Assembly: GCA_024102795.1 (NCBI GenBank)
Contig: JAGFJK010000334.1
Location: 1-64,000 of the forward strand
Source: Pirellulaceae bacterium
GTDB lineage: Bacteria > Planctomycetota > Planctomycetia > Pirellulales > Pirellulaceae
Reading direction: 5' to 3'
DNA: 64,000 nucleotides
Shown in pieces: positions 1 through 9,773 of the stretch (positions within the stretch are counted from its first letter, which is position 1; each line of letters begins with the position of its first letter). The position numbers were made by a program, and so were the translations under genes. The notes under the pieces were generated by a model. It ran no database searches. It saw only the letters and a list, made by a program, of their open reading frames with translations, and was not told the DNA's origin.

Positions 1-1724
1 TGGCGAGCGGCGATTTCGGCATGCTGCCGCTGGGCCTCGTCGCGTTTGGCCGCGGCCGCTTCGGCCAAGGCCTGCTGCGCGGGCAGCGACGCCGCGAGCG
101 ACTGCAACTCGCTGGCGAATGTTTCCCCTCGCTGGCGCAGCGTGGCGGCCAGCGCGGGCAACTGAGCGGCATCGCCGAGCGTCTTGCCGGCCAGTTCGGT
201 CTGGTCGGCAACCAGGGCCAGCGACGGCCCGACGTCGGCCAGCAGCGTTTGCCGGGTCTTCATCTGAGCCAGCTTGTCGGCGGCGGCCTGATGGTCCTTG
301 ACCAGCGGCTCCAGTGCCGCGGCCGCGTCGGCCAGCGGTTTCTGCAGCGGTTCGAGCGCCTGGTTCGCCTCGCTGCGGGCTTGCTGCGCGGCAGTGTAGG
401 CCTTCCGAGCTTGTTCGACGCCAGCCACCAGCGCCTCGCGCTGTGCCTCCAGCGACGCCAGCCGCGAACTGGCCTCGCCAGCCTGTTCGACCAGATTTTC
501 CGGCAGATCGAAGCTCCGCTGGTACGCCCGCGTCAGGGCCAACTGGCGGAGAAAGCCGCGGAGATCGAACTTCATCGCCGCCAGTTCATCGGCCAGCAGC
601 CGCAACAGTTCGGGATGTGCCGGCGGATTGGCCGCATGGTGCAAGTCCACCGGATCCACCAGGCCGCGGCCCAGCATCAAGGCCCACAACCGGTTGGCCA
701 GGTTCTGGTTGAACGCCCGGTTCGCTCCGCTGGTGGCATGCTCGGCCAGTTGTGCCCGGCGGCTGTACTTGGGCACGGGCCGCACGTCCTTGGCCGGCTT
801 GACCAGGTACTCCTGATCCTTCTCGAATGTCGGCTCGGCCAGCGGCTGCTCGCCAGGCAGGCGCGGTCCAGTGCTGCCCGATTCCGACGTGAAAACGGAC
901 GTGTAGGTCACTTCGCCGTCGGCCTTTTCGGCGAAGAACGACTTCTTGGCCTTGGCGTCCGTGAAGACAAAACTGCGGCTCAGAAAGGCGAACATCCCGT
1001 AGTAGTCCGCCTGGAAATAGTCATCGATCAACGGATGATCATGGCATTGCGCACACTGCAGGTCCATCCCGAAAAAGACCCGGCCGACGTCGCGCGTCAG
1101 CAGGTTCGTCTCTCCGTCGCGGTCCAGGTAGAACTTGACCGCCGGCCGCAGGGCATCATCCACGCCGTCGGCCGCGAGCAGTTCGCGGGCCAGCTCATTC
1201 AGCGGCTTGTGCCCGCGGATCGCCGCCAGCAGATACGCCTGCCACTCGCCGCTCTTGACGTGCTTGTCCGGCCGCCGCTCCATCAACATCACGTCGAACA
1301 GGTTGGTCATGTGCCGCGAAAACGCCGGGCTGGCCAGCAACTGGTCCACCAGACGCTGCCGCTTGTCGGGCGAAGCATCCGCCAGGAACGCCCGCGTCGC
1401 CTCGATCGACGGCACTCTGCCGGTCAGGTCCAGGTAGATCCGCCGCAGAAACTCGCTGTCGCCAGCCAGCGGAGCCGGCGTTCCCACGTGATCCGCTTCG
1501 ATAATCCGGTCGATCCGTTCGTACAGGGGCAGATCGGGAGCCGCCGTGACCGATACCGCTTCGGCGGCTGCCGCGTCGCTGGCCGGTTGCTGGGCCGCGA
1601 CCCGTCCGGCCGCGGCCAGCATCAGCAGTCCGCCAAGGGCCAGAAAGAGCCCAGGTTGCCGGCCGCCACGTTGCCGGTCCCCAATGCGCAGCCTCTGGCG
1701 GCGGTCGTGTTCGCTGACGTGCAT
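1..1724 (-). CDS. DUF1549/DUF1553 (planctomycete cytochrome-c-like) protein, 3' end outside window
   Basis: Read on the minus strand from ATG at 1724, preceded by AGGAAAG, and open to the window edge (about 574 codons seen). A basic start is followed by a hydrophobic stretch near residues 25-44, so it is probably exported. Residues about 65-270 match DUF1549, including a haem-type CAQCH motif at 224-228 followed by DHP. Residues about 310-395 (NLANRLWALMLGRGLVDP and onwards) match the start of DUF1553. From about residue 400 it turns into a long Ala/Gln/Glu-rich coiled coil inserted in the DUF1553 part. Such proteins are expanded in Planctomycetes and often pair with DUF1501 genes; a DUF1501 gene lies at 8225. 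The substrate is unknown. Family call is firm; c-type haem binding is inferred from the single CxxCH. Confidence 0.9.
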   Translation of the reverse strand, partial: MHVSEHDRRQRLRIGDRQRGGRQPGLFLALGGLLMLAAAGRVAAQQPASDAAAAEAVSVTAAPDLPLYERIDRIIEADHVGTPAPLAGDSEFLRRIYLDLTGRVPSIEATRAFLADASPDKRQRLVDQLLASPAFSRHMTNLFDVMLMERRPDKHVKSGEWQAYLLAAIRGHKPLNELARELLAADGVDDALRPAVKFYLDRDGETNLLTRDVGRVFFGMDLQCAQCHDHPLIDDYFQADYYGMFAFLSRSFVFTDAKAKKSFFAEKADGEVTYTSVFTSESGSTGPRLPGEQPLAEPTFEKDQEYLVKPAKDVRPVPKYSRRAQLAEHATSGANRAFNQNLANRLWALMLGRGLVDPVDLHHAANPPAHPELLRLLADELAAMKFDLRGFLRQLALTRAYQRSFDLPENLVEQAGEASSRLASLEAQREALVAGVEQARKAYTAAQQARSEANQALEPLQKPLADAAAALEPLVKDHQAAADKLAQMKTRQTLLADVGPSLALVADQTELAGKTLGDAAQLPALAATLRQRGETFASELQSLAASLPAQQALAEAAAAKRDEAQRQHAEIAAR

Positions 1725-1938
1725 CAATCGACTTTCCTGAACAACGGAAGGGTTCGTTCGGTCGCCCCAGGGCGGGCGGAAACCGATCGGGCGGGGTGGT
1801 TGCGCGCTGGAGTGCTGTGGCAACGGCAGGATGCTGTCGGCCGCCACGCCCAGGCGCCGGGACCGAACGCATCCACGACTCTTGATATGCTAAGAACCTG
1901 AGGGTCCGAGTCAAGATGAGCCTATTGACCTCTGGCCT

Positions 1939-1963
1939 ATTGACCTCTGGGGTCGATTTGGCA
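1939..1963. repeat. 25-bp dispersed repeat, copy 1
   Basis: This 25-bp stretch (begins ATTGACCTCTGG, ends GATTTGGCA) recurs without mismatch at 13225-13249, just after the aldolase stop. Here a partial extra copy of its first 13 bases precedes it at 1924. No coding role is visible. Confidence 0.7.
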
Positions 1964-2029
1964 AGATCGCGAACTCCGGCAAAGTAGCCATCACGCTCGA
2001 TTTCGCCGGGCTCCCCCCTCACAATCCCT

Positions 2030-2263
2030 CTGGCGCCCTCCCCGGCTTCGAGATCGTGCAGCTTTTAAGTTTCTTCATCGTCAGAGTTTGGAGCGTAGCA
2101 AGAGCGTCCTCGGCGTTCCCGTACGCCTGCGGCGTAAAGACAGCGCGGGAGTCGAACCGAAGGGCCACCCAACTGTCTTGGAGTCGCGCGCTTTGGAGGT
2201 TCTAAACACCGAGCTTCCAACGCCTTCAAAGCTGCGCGATCTCGAAGCCGGGAACGGGGCCAG
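2030..2263. repeat. Non-coding element with 36-bp inverted arms
   Basis: Left arm 2030-2065 and right arm 2228-2263 are inverted copies matching at 32 of 36 positions, separated by about 160 bp. Each arm runs from CTGGC through CCCGGCTTCGAGATCG to GCAGCTTT when read inward. The outer part resembles the arms of the elements at 33670, 36193 and 51947, and the inner edge of the right arm (2199-2235) recurs in inverse orientation at 36014-36054. The rest of the gene-free interval 1725-2476 holds no supportable gene. Confidence 0.6.
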
Positions 2264-2333
2264 AATGAGTTTGGGGGCTTACTTTCCATTTCGCTCCAAC
2301 ATGGGATCGGAGCATACGTAGCCTGATCGACGC

Positions 2334-2339
2334 TATAAT
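2334..2339 (+). promoter_or_regulatory. Candidate -10 box upstream of the aldo/keto reductase
   Basis: A perfect TATAAT lies 137 bases before the aldo/keto reductase start. No good -35 box is found 16-18 bp upstream, so this is weak evidence for a promoter. Confidence 0.25.
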
Positions 2340-2476
2340 GCTCTCTAGCTTCACCCTACGCTGCTTGCCGGTCATGGCCTGATGGTGACGTTCGGCCGGC
2401 AATTTACCTGCAAACCCACGCTCCAGCAGCGCCCTTCCTGAAGTCGCCGCTGGCCCGCCAGAGACGTCAAGCCACC

Positions 2477-3493
2477 ATGAACAAGCGCCGTTTGGGCAGG
2501 TCCAGCCTGCTGGTGTCGGAGATCTGCCTGGGGACCATGACGTTCGGTTCGAAGTGCGACGAGCCGCTGTCGCTGCGGATCCTCGATCGGGCCTGCGACG
2601 CGGGGATCGATTTCTTTGACACGGCGGAACTTTATCCGGTTCCCCCCGATGCCTCGCACATCTTTCGCAGCGAGGAAATCCTGGGCAAGTGGCTGGCGAC
2701 GCGCGACCGCGACAGCGTGCTGATTGCCACCAAGTTCTGCGGGCCGGCGCATAGCTGGTTCACGCCGCCGGTGCGCGGCGGCCGCACCGCCTCGGACCGG
2801 CACCACATCCGCCGGGCGATCGAGGGGAGCTTGCGCCGCTTGCGGACCGACTATGTGGATCTGTACCAGACGCATTGGCCGGATCACGATCTGCCGTACG
2901 AGGTGACGCTGACGGCGCTGGACGAGCTGGTGCGCGAGGGGAAGGTGCGGTGCGTGGGTTCCAGCAACGAGAAGGCCTGGGGCGCGATGAAGGCGCTGGC
3001 GGTCTCGGAGCGGCTGGGACTGGCGCGCTACGAGACGATTCAAAACAACTTCAGCCTGATCAATCGCCGGTTCGAGGACGAGCTGGCGGAAGTTTGCCGG
3101 CGCGAGCGGATAAGCCTGCTGCCCTATTCTCCCCTGGGCGGCGGCGTGCTGACCGGCAAGTACAACCGGCCCTCGCCGCCAGCCGACGCGCGGTTCGTGC
3201 AGTACGCGCAAGGGGGCGAACGGCAACAGGCGATGACCCGCCGTTTCGTCAACGAGAAGAGCCTGGCGGTGGCCGGCGAACTGGCCGCGCTGGCGGCGGA
3301 GCTCGGTGTGGCGCCCGCCGCGCTGGCGGCCGCCTGGAGCAAGCAGCACGACTTCGTCGGTTCGACGATCGTGGGCGTCACCAGTGTCGAACAGCTTGAT
3401 GAGATCCTGCCGGCTGGCGAACTGGTTCTGGACTCCTCCACGCTCCAGCGGATCGATCAGATCACGGCCAGGCATCCCTATCCGCTGGGCTGA
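2477..3493 (+). CDS. Aldo/keto reductase
   Basis: 338 residues, typical length for the NAD(P)H-dependent aldo/keto reductase superfamily (TIM barrel). The N-terminal [19 protein letters not shown] is the family opening. The catalytic tetrad is visible as Asp48 and Tyr53 (FFDTAELYP), Lys86 (IATKF) and His133 (YQTHWPD). The C-terminal cofactor region ([16 protein letters not shown]) is also present. It is closest in style to the YajO/Tas group acting on small aldehydes or sugars; the substrate cannot be read from sequence. It is monocistronic and convergent with the ABC export operon, whose last stop lies 15 bp beyond. Confidence 0.93.
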   Translation: MNKRRLGRSSLLVSEICLGTMTFGSKCDEPLSLRILDRACDAGIDFFDTAELYPVPPDASHIFRSEEILGKWLATRDRDSVLIATKFCGPAHSWFTPPVRGGRTASDRHHIRRAIEGSLRRLRTDYVDLYQTHWPDHDLPYEVTLTALDELVREGKVRCVGSSNEKAWGAMKALAVSERLGLARYETIQNNFSLINRRFEDELAEVCRRERISLLPYSPLGGGVLTGKYNRPSPPADARFVQYAQGGERQQAMTRRFVNEKSLAVAGELAALAAELGVAPAALAAAWSKQHDFVGSTIVGVTSVEQLDEILPAGELVLDSSTLQRIDQITARHPYPLG

Positions 3494-3507
3494 AAGCGGG
3501 GCTGCGT

Positions 3508-4887
3508 TCAGTTACTTTGGAGGCTGGGTGGAACAGGTCCCGTCTTTACGCGGGTGCCGTCGAACAGGCGGCTTTCGGGCGCGAGCACCACGAGGTCGAG
3601 TTCCCGCAGGCCGGTGACGATTTCCGCCTGGTCGTCGTTCATCAGGCCCACCTTGACCGGCTGCAGGCGCGCTCGGCCCTGCCGCACCGCATAAACGTGC
3701 CAGCCACCATCGGCCCCGCGAAACACGGCCGTCCGCGGGACGAGCAAGGCGTCGGAGCGTGTGTCGGTGAAAATCCGCGCCCGGACTCGAAACTCCACGC
3801 CCAGGTCCTGCTCCAGCAACCGCGGCAGAACGCCATCCGCGAAGCGGACCACCACCTTGACCCGCTGCTGCTCGACGCCCAGCGAGCTGATTTTGGTGAA
3901 GCCGCCGGGGTAAACCTTGTGGACCACTCCGGGCACGCCTTGTCCGACGTCCCCGCCCACCGCCGGACCGTAGATCTCCACCGGGTCGCCGGCGGCGATT
4001 CGCACCACGTCCTGGCTGAGCACTTCGGCCTCGACCTGCAGATCCTCGAGCCGCCCGATGGTCAGCAGCACGGTTCCGCCGGGCAGCAGTTGTTCGTCCG
4101 TCTCGTGCCGATCCAGCACGACGCCGTCGATCGGGCTGGCCATCCGCGAGCGGGCCTCGCGCAGCTCGGCCTGCCGCCAACGGGCCGTCGCTTCGAGTTG
4201 CTGCTTTTCCAGCACCGCTCGGGACAGCCGCTTGCGTTCGATGATGTCCTGGATCATCTGGGGCAGAAAGCTGACGGCCGACTCGATCGCCTTCATCGCC
4301 TGCCAGACCAGCACGTCGTTGCGATAGTTGACCTGGCTTTCGACGTGCGCCAGCTTGGCCGCGTCCAGTTCCTCCTCGCTGCGGGCCGGGCCGAGCTGCT
4401 GGAGGCGCTGCAGGGTCTTGAGTGCGAAGTCGACCCGTTCCTGGCCCGACTTCTGGCGTTCCTCCGCCGCCTCCGCCGTGCGGTTCATCGAGGTTTCGAG
4501 CTGCCGGGACTGCAGGTAGGCGACATTCTCGACCGTCGCATCGTCGTTGCGGGCAATCTCGGACTGCAGCCGCTCGACCGCCGCTCGGGCCTCGTCCAGT
4601 TCGTTCTGCAGGTCATCGGGCGCGATGCGGGCCACGATCTGCCCCCGCTCGACCCGCTGGCCTTCCTCCAGTTCAATCGGCAGGATCCGGCCTTCGAACG
4701 GCATGGTGACCTGGTAGGTTACCGGCAGAGTGGTCTTGGCCTGTTCGTCCACGAACTCGCGGATCTCCCCGCGCGCCGCCACGGCGGCCTGCACCGGCAG
4801 GCCTGAGTTCCGGACGGCGTAGAACACCAACCCGCCGGCCGCAATCAGCGCGACCAGGGCGATCAGCATGGTTACGGTGCGTTTCAT
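3508..4887 (-). CDS. HlyD/RND-type periplasmic adaptor subunit of ABC exporter
   Basis: 459 residues from ATG 4887; an upstream in-frame extension exists but the ATG is followed directly by a classical membrane anchor (residues 2-26). Then come a barrel-sandwich half (FEGRILPIELEEGQRVERGQIVARI), a long alpha-helical hairpin rich in Glu/Arg/Gln, the second half (RMASPIDGVVLDRHETDEQLLPGG) and beta-barrel and membrane-proximal domains. This is the membrane-fusion protein layout. It starts 32 bp after the permease stop and is the last gene of ATPase-permease-adaptor, so it should link the inner-membrane ABC complex to periplasm or outer membrane, as in MacAB or DevBCA systems. The cargo is unknown. 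Confidence 0.92.
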   Translation of the reverse strand: MKRTVTMLIALVALIAAGGLVFYAVRNSGLPVQAAVAARGEIREFVDEQAKTTLPVTYQVTMPFEGRILPIELEEGQRVERGQIVARIAPDDLQNELDEARAAVERLQSEIARNDDATVENVAYLQSRQLETSMNRTAEAAEERQKSGQERVDFALKTLQRLQQLGPARSEEELDAAKLAHVESQVNYRNDVLVWQAMKAIESAVSFLPQMIQDIIERKRLSRAVLEKQQLEATARWRQAELREARSRMASPIDGVVLDRHETDEQLLPGGTVLLTIGRLEDLQVEAEVLSQDVVRIAAGDPVEIYGPAVGGDVGQGVPGVVHKVYPGGFTKISSLGVEQQRVKVVVRFADGVLPRLLEQDLGVEFRVRARIFTDTRSDALLVPRTAVFRGADGGWHVYAVRQGRARLQPVKVGLMNDDQAEIVTGLRELDLVVLAPESRLFDGTRVKTGPVPPSLQSN

Positions 4888-4919
4888 GGCGCTGTATCTC
4901 GTGGTCCCCGCGGTTTCCG

Positions 4920-7295
4920 CTATTCCTTGACGTTCAGCGCTTCCAGCACATTCAGCCGGTGAATGCGCAGTTGGACAACCAGGTGCGACAGCAGGATGAA
5001 CGCCAGCGCCATCAGCAGCGTGCCCCACCAGACCCAGGGGGCGGTGATGACCGGCATCCGGATCAGATCATTCGTCCGATAGGCCTCGGCCGCCGCCCAG
5101 ACCAGGCCGTATCCGCAGGGCAGTCCCAGCAGGGTTCCCGTGGCATGCACCAGCAGGCTTTCCCGAAGAAACAAGGCGCCCAGTTGCCAGGGAGTGTAGC
5201 CCAGCGCGCGGAGCGTGGCCACCTCGCGGCGGCGTTCGGCCAGGCTGACCAGCGACGAGTTGACGATGCTGCCGAAGAAGATGACGCCGGCAAACAGCAC
5301 CAGCATGCCAATGAACACCAACTGATTCTGCAGCAGCGTTTCGGTCATGCTCTGGATCAGGTCCTCGCGCGACACCACCGCCTGCACTCCGGGCGTCTCC
5401 TTCAGCCGCCGGAACAAGGCCAGTCGAGCGGAGGGCAGGGGGTCGATCAGCAACTGCGCGCCGGTCATGGCGAATTCCTCGCCCACCAGGCGGCTCAGTT
5501 CTTCAATCTCGGCGTAGGCCGCCAGGCCGATGTAGGTGTCAGAAATGCGGGCCACCCGCGTCTCGACCGGCCGCCGCTCTCCCTGGGTCGGGATCATGGT
5601 CAACCGGTCGCCGGGCTGGACGTGCAGGATCTCGGCCAGGCGCCGCGAGAGCACCAGGCCCGAACCGGGCATCTCGATCCGCGTGCCCCGCTGATCCCTG
5701 GGCACCGTCAGCCGCGAGCCGCGGACCAGTCCCGTCACGCCCGCCTTGCGGTGATACGGGCCGTGGACCAGCGTGCAGCCGACCTGCAGCAGCGGTTCGC
5801 TGTAGTCCACTGCCGGCAGCGAGCGGACTTCGTCCCAGGCCTCGCGTCCCCGTTCGTCCACGAAAGCCAGGTCCAAGTCGCTGCGGACGATCCGCTGGAA
5901 CTGGAAGTCGAGCAGAAAGTCCTGGATTTCGAGCATGATGAAGCCGGCCGACAGCATGCCGCTGCCCATGGCGGCCGCGAACAGTCCGGCCCCGGTCCGC
6001 AGGCGGCTGCGAAACACGGTCCTCAAGGCGATCCGCCAGCCCGAACTCAACCGGCTCCAGACGAACCGCAGCCTTTCCAGCCAGATCGCGCCGCCTTGCC
6101 GCGGTCGTTCGGGACGCATCGCTTCGGCCGGGCTCAGCCGCAGCACCTCGCGGGCCCCATGCAGGCTGCCCAGCACGGAGCACGCCAGGCTGACCGACAT
6201 CCCCACCGCATGCGTGTACCAGTGAAACTCGCTACGCAGGTCGGGGAACTCGAAGTACTGCCGGTACAGAGCTGTCATGCCGGTTGCCGCCAGATAGCCC
6301 AGGCCGCTGCCCAGCAGTCCGCCCAGGACGCCGACGCTGGTGCCGAACTTCAGGAAGTGCAGCGCCACCTGGGCATCGCCGTAGCCCAGGGCCTTGAGCG
6401 TGCCGATGACGGTCCGCTGCTGCCGAGCCAGGCGGTTGACCAGCACGTTCAGCACGGCGGCGGCCACCAGCAGGAACACGGCCGGAATGATCGTCGCGGT
6501 CACTCCCAGACCCGCGATTTCGTTGCTCAGGAATTGATTCGACACTTGCTGGGACAACGGCGTTGCCTGCAACGCGCCGAACGGTTCCAGTAGCGACTCG
6601 GCCCGCTGCAACGCGGCCTCCCGGCTGGCCGCGTCCACGGGAGAGAAGCGGCCCACGACCTGGTTGGCCGCGCCCGCGAAATCAAACACATCCTCGGCGT
6701 ACGACTGCTTGATGTAAAACACACCGAAGTGCTCCGGGTCCGGCACCAGCGCGCCGGGTCCCAGCAGATAGGTGAATTCGCTGCTGATCGCCGTGCCGAC
6801 CACCTGCAGCGGCTGGCGGCGGTTGTTCAGGATCAGGTGCAGCGACTGTCCGGGGTAGATGCGGTGAGCGCGCGCGAACGCGTCGTTAACGATCACCTGG
6901 TCCGGCCGCTGCTCGCTGAAGTAACCTCCCTGCCGCAGCACGATATCGTTGATCACCGGGCCGGGCCGGTCGGGCAGCGAGATCACCTGGCAGTTGAGTG
7001 GCTGGGGAACCGCTTCCAGATCGACGGTGGCCGAGAACACGATCCGGCTCCGCAGCTCCTCGACACCCGGCACGCGGCCGACCGCCGGCAGCTCGGCCAG
7101 CGGAACTTTCTTGACGTCGATCCAGAAGTCCGCCATCCGGCACTGGCGGTAATACCGCGCCTGGGCGTCGTCCAGGTTGTGATAGGCGGACCGGAACGAA
7201 ACGAAGCAGGTCACGCCCACGGCCATGATGCTGGTAATCGCCAGCAACAGGCCCCGCGATCCCACCAGGTCCCGCACCAGCTTGCGGTCGAGCAT
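4920..7295 (-). CDS. FtsX/MacB-type ABC transporter permease
   Basis: 791 residues from ATG 7295, two bases after the ATPase stop; a GTG at 7304 would overlap that stop. An N-terminal membrane segment (about residues 15-35) is followed by a large periplasmic MacB-like domain and an FtsX triplet of segments (about 265-375). A second half follows with another membrane anchor, soluble domain and FtsX triplet ending near residue 780. Two fused FtsX halves in one chain mean a single copy can serve as a pseudo-dimer. RRREVATLRALGYTPWQLG is the usual ATPase-coupling motif. Part of the export operon at 3508-8029. Confidence 0.93.
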   Translation of the reverse strand: MLDRKLVRDLVGSRGLLLAITSIMAVGVTCFVSFRSAYHNLDDAQARYYRQCRMADFWIDVKKVPLAELPAVGRVPGVEELRSRIVFSATVDLEAVPQPLNCQVISLPDRPGPVINDIVLRQGGYFSEQRPDQVIVNDAFARAHRIYPGQSLHLILNNRRQPLQVVGTAISSEFTYLLGPGALVPDPEHFGVFYIKQSYAEDVFDFAGAANQVVGRFSPVDAASREAALQRAESLLEPFGALQATPLSQQVSNQFLSNEIAGLGVTATIIPAVFLLVAAAVLNVLVNRLARQQRTVIGTLKALGYGDAQVALHFLKFGTSVGVLGGLLGSGLGYLAATGMTALYRQYFEFPDLRSEFHWYTHAVGMSVSLACSVLGSLHGAREVLRLSPAEAMRPERPRQGGAIWLERLRFVWSRLSSGWRIALRTVFRSRLRTGAGLFAAAMGSGMLSAGFIMLEIQDFLLDFQFQRIVRSDLDLAFVDERGREAWDEVRSLPAVDYSEPLLQVGCTLVHGPYHRKAGVTGLVRGSRLTVPRDQRGTRIEMPGSGLVLSRRLAEILHVQPGDRLTMIPTQGERRPVETRVARISDTYIGLAAYAEIEELSRLVGEEFAMTGAQLLIDPLPSARLALFRRLKETPGVQAVVSREDLIQSMTETLLQNQLVFIGMLVLFAGVIFFGSIVNSSLVSLAERRREVATLRALGYTPWQLGALFLRESLLVHATGTLLGLPCGYGLVWAAAEAYRTNDLIRMPVITAPWVWWGTLLMALAFILLSHLVVQLRIHRLNVLEALNVKE

Positions 7296-7297
7296 CC

Positions 7298-8029
7298 TCA
7301 CCACTCCACCTCCTCCGGCGGCAGCGGCGCGGCGTTCTCGTCAATCGACGTGATCGCGCCCGATCGCAAGTGCAGCACGCGGTCGGCCACCTGAGCCAGC
7401 GCCGTGTTGTGGGTGATCACGACCACCGTTTTGTGCCATTGGCGGTTCAAGTCCACCAGCACCCGCAGCACCCGCTTGCCCGTTTCGAAATCCAGTGACC
7501 CGGTCGGTTCGTCGCACAACAGCAGGGCCGGATTCTTGGCCACCGCGCGGGCAATCGCCACCCGCTGCTGCTCGCCGCCCGACAACTGGGACGGGAAGTG
7601 ATTCTCCCGTTCGGTCAGCCCGACCTGCTCGAACACCCGCTCGATGTCCTGCGGTCGCCGGCTCAGCTCGCACGAAACCGCCACGTTTTCGCGGGCCGTC
7701 AGGTTGGGTACCAGGTTGAAGAACTGAAAGACAAACCCCACTTCATGTCGCCGGTACTTGGTCAACTGGGAGGGTGTGGCTCGCGTCAGCTCCTGGCCCG
7801 CATACCAGATCCTGCCCTGAGTGGGATTGTCCAGCCCTCCGATCAGGTTGAGTATGGTCGTTTTTCCGGAGCCGCTGGGGCCCACGATCGCCAGGAACTC
7901 GCCGCGCCGAATCTCGAAACTCACGTTCCTCAAGACGTTTACCGAGACCTCGCCCATCAGGTAGGTCCGTCCGACGTCTTCCAGGCGCATCAGCGGTTGG
8001 GGCAAGGAGTCCGAAGCCGGAGAGGTCAT
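7298..8029 (-). CDS. ABC transporter ATP-binding protein (LolD/MacB type)
   Basis: 243 residues from ATG 8029, which has GGGGA just upstream; a GTG at 8047 would add six residues. Walker A is GPSGSGKT at 50-57, the Q-loop is FVFQFFNLVPNLT, the signature LSGGEQQR lies at 149-156 and Walker B LLLCDEP at 169-175, followed by the H-loop VVVITHN. This places it in the LolD/MacB family that powers FtsX-type mechanotransmission rather than substrate channelling. First gene of the three-gene export operon and divergent from the DUF1501 gene. Confidence 0.96.
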   Translation of the reverse strand: MTSPASDSLPQPLMRLEDVGRTYLMGEVSVNVLRNVSFEIRRGEFLAIVGPSGSGKTTILNLIGGLDNPTQGRIWYAGQELTRATPSQLTKYRRHEVGFVFQFFNLVPNLTARENVAVSCELSRRPQDIERVFEQVGLTERENHFPSQLSGGEQQRVAIARAVAKNPALLLCDEPTGSLDFETGKRVLRVLVDLNRQWHKTVVVITHNTALAQVADRVLHLRSGAITSIDENAAPLPPEEVEW

Positions 8030-8224
8030 TTTTTCCCCAGTCCGCACAGGGAAATGCAGGGGCCTGCCGAGCTGCGGGAGGGGTGGCGGGCGGACAACCG
8101 AAAGATTGAACGGATCAGCATGATTTGATATAACTTGGCAAGTGGCGGAACTCCCGCAGGAGCCGGACCCAGGTCGGTTGACCCGGAGCTTCGCGAGAAC
8201 ATCAGACGCAGAGGACCACGTTTC

Positions 8225-9586
8225 ATGCTGACCATTCTAGGGAAACCCGACAAGCGAAGTGGTTTCTGTGACGGGATCAGTCGTCGCGATTTCCTGACGA
8301 TTGGCGGAATGGCGTTGGGCGGGCTGACGCTGCCCCAGTTGTTATCTGCCGAAGCGGCCGCGGGCAGCACGCGTTCGCACAAGGCGGTGATCAACGTGTT
8401 CTTGCCGGGTGGTCCGCCGCACCAGGACATGTGGGATATCAAGCTGGATGCGCCCAGCGAGATTCGGGGCGAGTTCCAGCCGATCCGGACGAACGTGCCG
8501 GGGATCGAGATCTGCGAGCTGTTTCCGCGGATTGCCGCGATGATGGATAAGTTCGTGCCGATCCGTTCGATCGTGGGAGCCAGCGGGAACCACTATGCGT
8601 ACCAGACGATCACCGGCCGGCACGACAACAATCAGCCGGCCGGCGGCTGGCCGTCGATGGGAGCCTGGGTGTCCAAGCTGCAGGGGCCGGTCAATCGCAC
8701 GGTGCCGCCGCACGTGAGCCTGTTCTACAAGACCGGACATCAGCCGTGGGGCGATCCGGGAGACGGCGGCTTCCTGGGCGTCGCTCATTCGCCGTTCCGG
8801 TTGGTCGGCGGGCAAAGCGAAACCAGCAAGACCGAGAACATGGTCCTGCAAGGGATCACCCTGGACCGGCTGCAGGACCGGGGACGGCTGCTGACGGCGC
8901 TGGACGCCATGAAGCGGCAGTGCGATACGTCGGGCACGATGGAAGGGCTGGACAGTTTCACTCAGCAGGCAATCGGCATTCTGACCTCGTCCAACCTGGC
9001 GGCCGCGATGGACCTGTCGCAAGAGGATCCGGCGGTGGTGGAACGGTACGGCAAGGGCGATCCGCAGTTCCGGGCGGACGGCGCGCCGAAGATGACCGAG
9101 AATTTCCTGATCGCTCGTCGCCTGGTCGAAGCGGGCGCTCGCGTCGTGTCGCTGAACTTCAGCCGCTGGGACTGGCACGGCGACAACTTCAACCGGGGGC
9201 GCCAGGACATGCCGATGCTGGACCGGGCCGTTTCGGCCCTGGTTCAGGATCTGCACGAACGGGGCCTGGACCGCGACGTGTCGGTGGTGGTCTGGGGTGA
9301 ATTCGGCCGCACGCCCAAGATCAACGGCAGTGCCGGCCGCGACCACTGGCCGCAGGTGTCGTGCGCCCTGCTGGCGGGCGGCGGCATGCGGACCGGCCAG
9401 GTGATCGGCGCCACCAACCGGCTGGGCGAACACGCCACCGAGCGGCCCGTCACGTTCCAGGAAGTGCTGGCCACGCTGTACCACAACCTGGGTCTGAACC
9501 TGCGGGCCGTGCGGGAATTCGACCTGCGAGGCAGACCGCACTATCTGGTGGACCAGGGCGTCGAGCCGATGCGCGAGCTGGTCTGA
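8225..9586 (+). CDS. DUF1501 domain protein with Tat signal
   Basis: 453 residues from ATG 8225. Residues 19-24 (SRRDFL) followed by a short hydrophobic stretch form a twin-arginine signal, so the protein is folded before export. The rest matches DUF1501: [26 protein letters not shown], a [13 protein letters not shown] block and the C-terminal [10 protein letters not shown] plus GRDHWPQV motifs. DUF1501 belongs to the alkaline-phosphatase/sulfatase-like fold and is expanded in Planctomycetes, usually beside DUF1549/DUF1553 genes; its substrate is unknown. The PQQ-repeat gene follows on the same strand after 187 bp of repeat-containing DNA. Confidence 0.93.
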   Translation: MLTILGKPDKRSGFCDGISRRDFLTIGGMALGGLTLPQLLSAEAAAGSTRSHKAVINVFLPGGPPHQDMWDIKLDAPSEIRGEFQPIRTNVPGIEICELFPRIAAMMDKFVPIRSIVGASGNHYAYQTITGRHDNNQPAGGWPSMGAWVSKLQGPVNRTVPPHVSLFYKTGHQPWGDPGDGGFLGVAHSPFRLVGGQSETSKTENMVLQGITLDRLQDRGRLLTALDAMKRQCDTSGTMEGLDSFTQQAIGILTSSNLAAAMDLSQEDPAVVERYGKGDPQFRADGAPKMTENFLIARRLVEAGARVVSLNFSRWDWHGDNFNRGRQDMPMLDRAVSALVQDLHERGLDRDVSVVVWGEFGRTPKINGSAGRDHWPQVSCALLAGGGMRTGQVIGATNRLGEHATERPVTFQEVLATLYHNLGLNLRAVREFDLRGRPHYLVDQGVEPMRELV

Positions 9587-9589
9587 AGT

Positions 9590-9640
9590 TGTCAGTAGTC
9601 AGTTGTCAATTTGCAATTTGCAACTTGCAATCTGTAATCC
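9590..9640. repeat. 7-bp-period simple repeat (AGTTGTC / ATTTGCA type)
   Basis: Runs of AGTTGTC/AGTAGTC followed by AATTTGC units directly after the DUF1501 stop. The same two-part pattern occurs at 47157-47226 after the glycosyltransferase and, in part, at 55485-55503. Confidence 0.7.
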
Positions 9641-9773
9641 GCCGTCTTCCATTCGCCGATCCCCGAGCCGCTGGGCGTCGGGGTCTCGCGAACCTGAAAC
9701 GCTTCAAGCTCGGTTCGTCCTTGCTCCGACGCTTCAAAACGTCCACCCCGGCCACTGTTCCTGGAGGCTCCGC

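Noticed and set aside
21..1901. Plus-strand frame of about 620 codons
   Set aside because: Antisense of the DUF1549/DUF1553 gene read from 1724 on the minus strand.
2130..2195. tRNA-like T-loop (GGTTCGACTCC) on the minus strand
   Set aside because: The T-stem does not pair beyond two bases and no acceptor or anticodon stem can be formed; it lies inside a repeat element.
2065..2321. Short frames of about 75 codons on both strands
   Set aside because: They overlap each other and the inverted-arm element and show no protein-like pattern.
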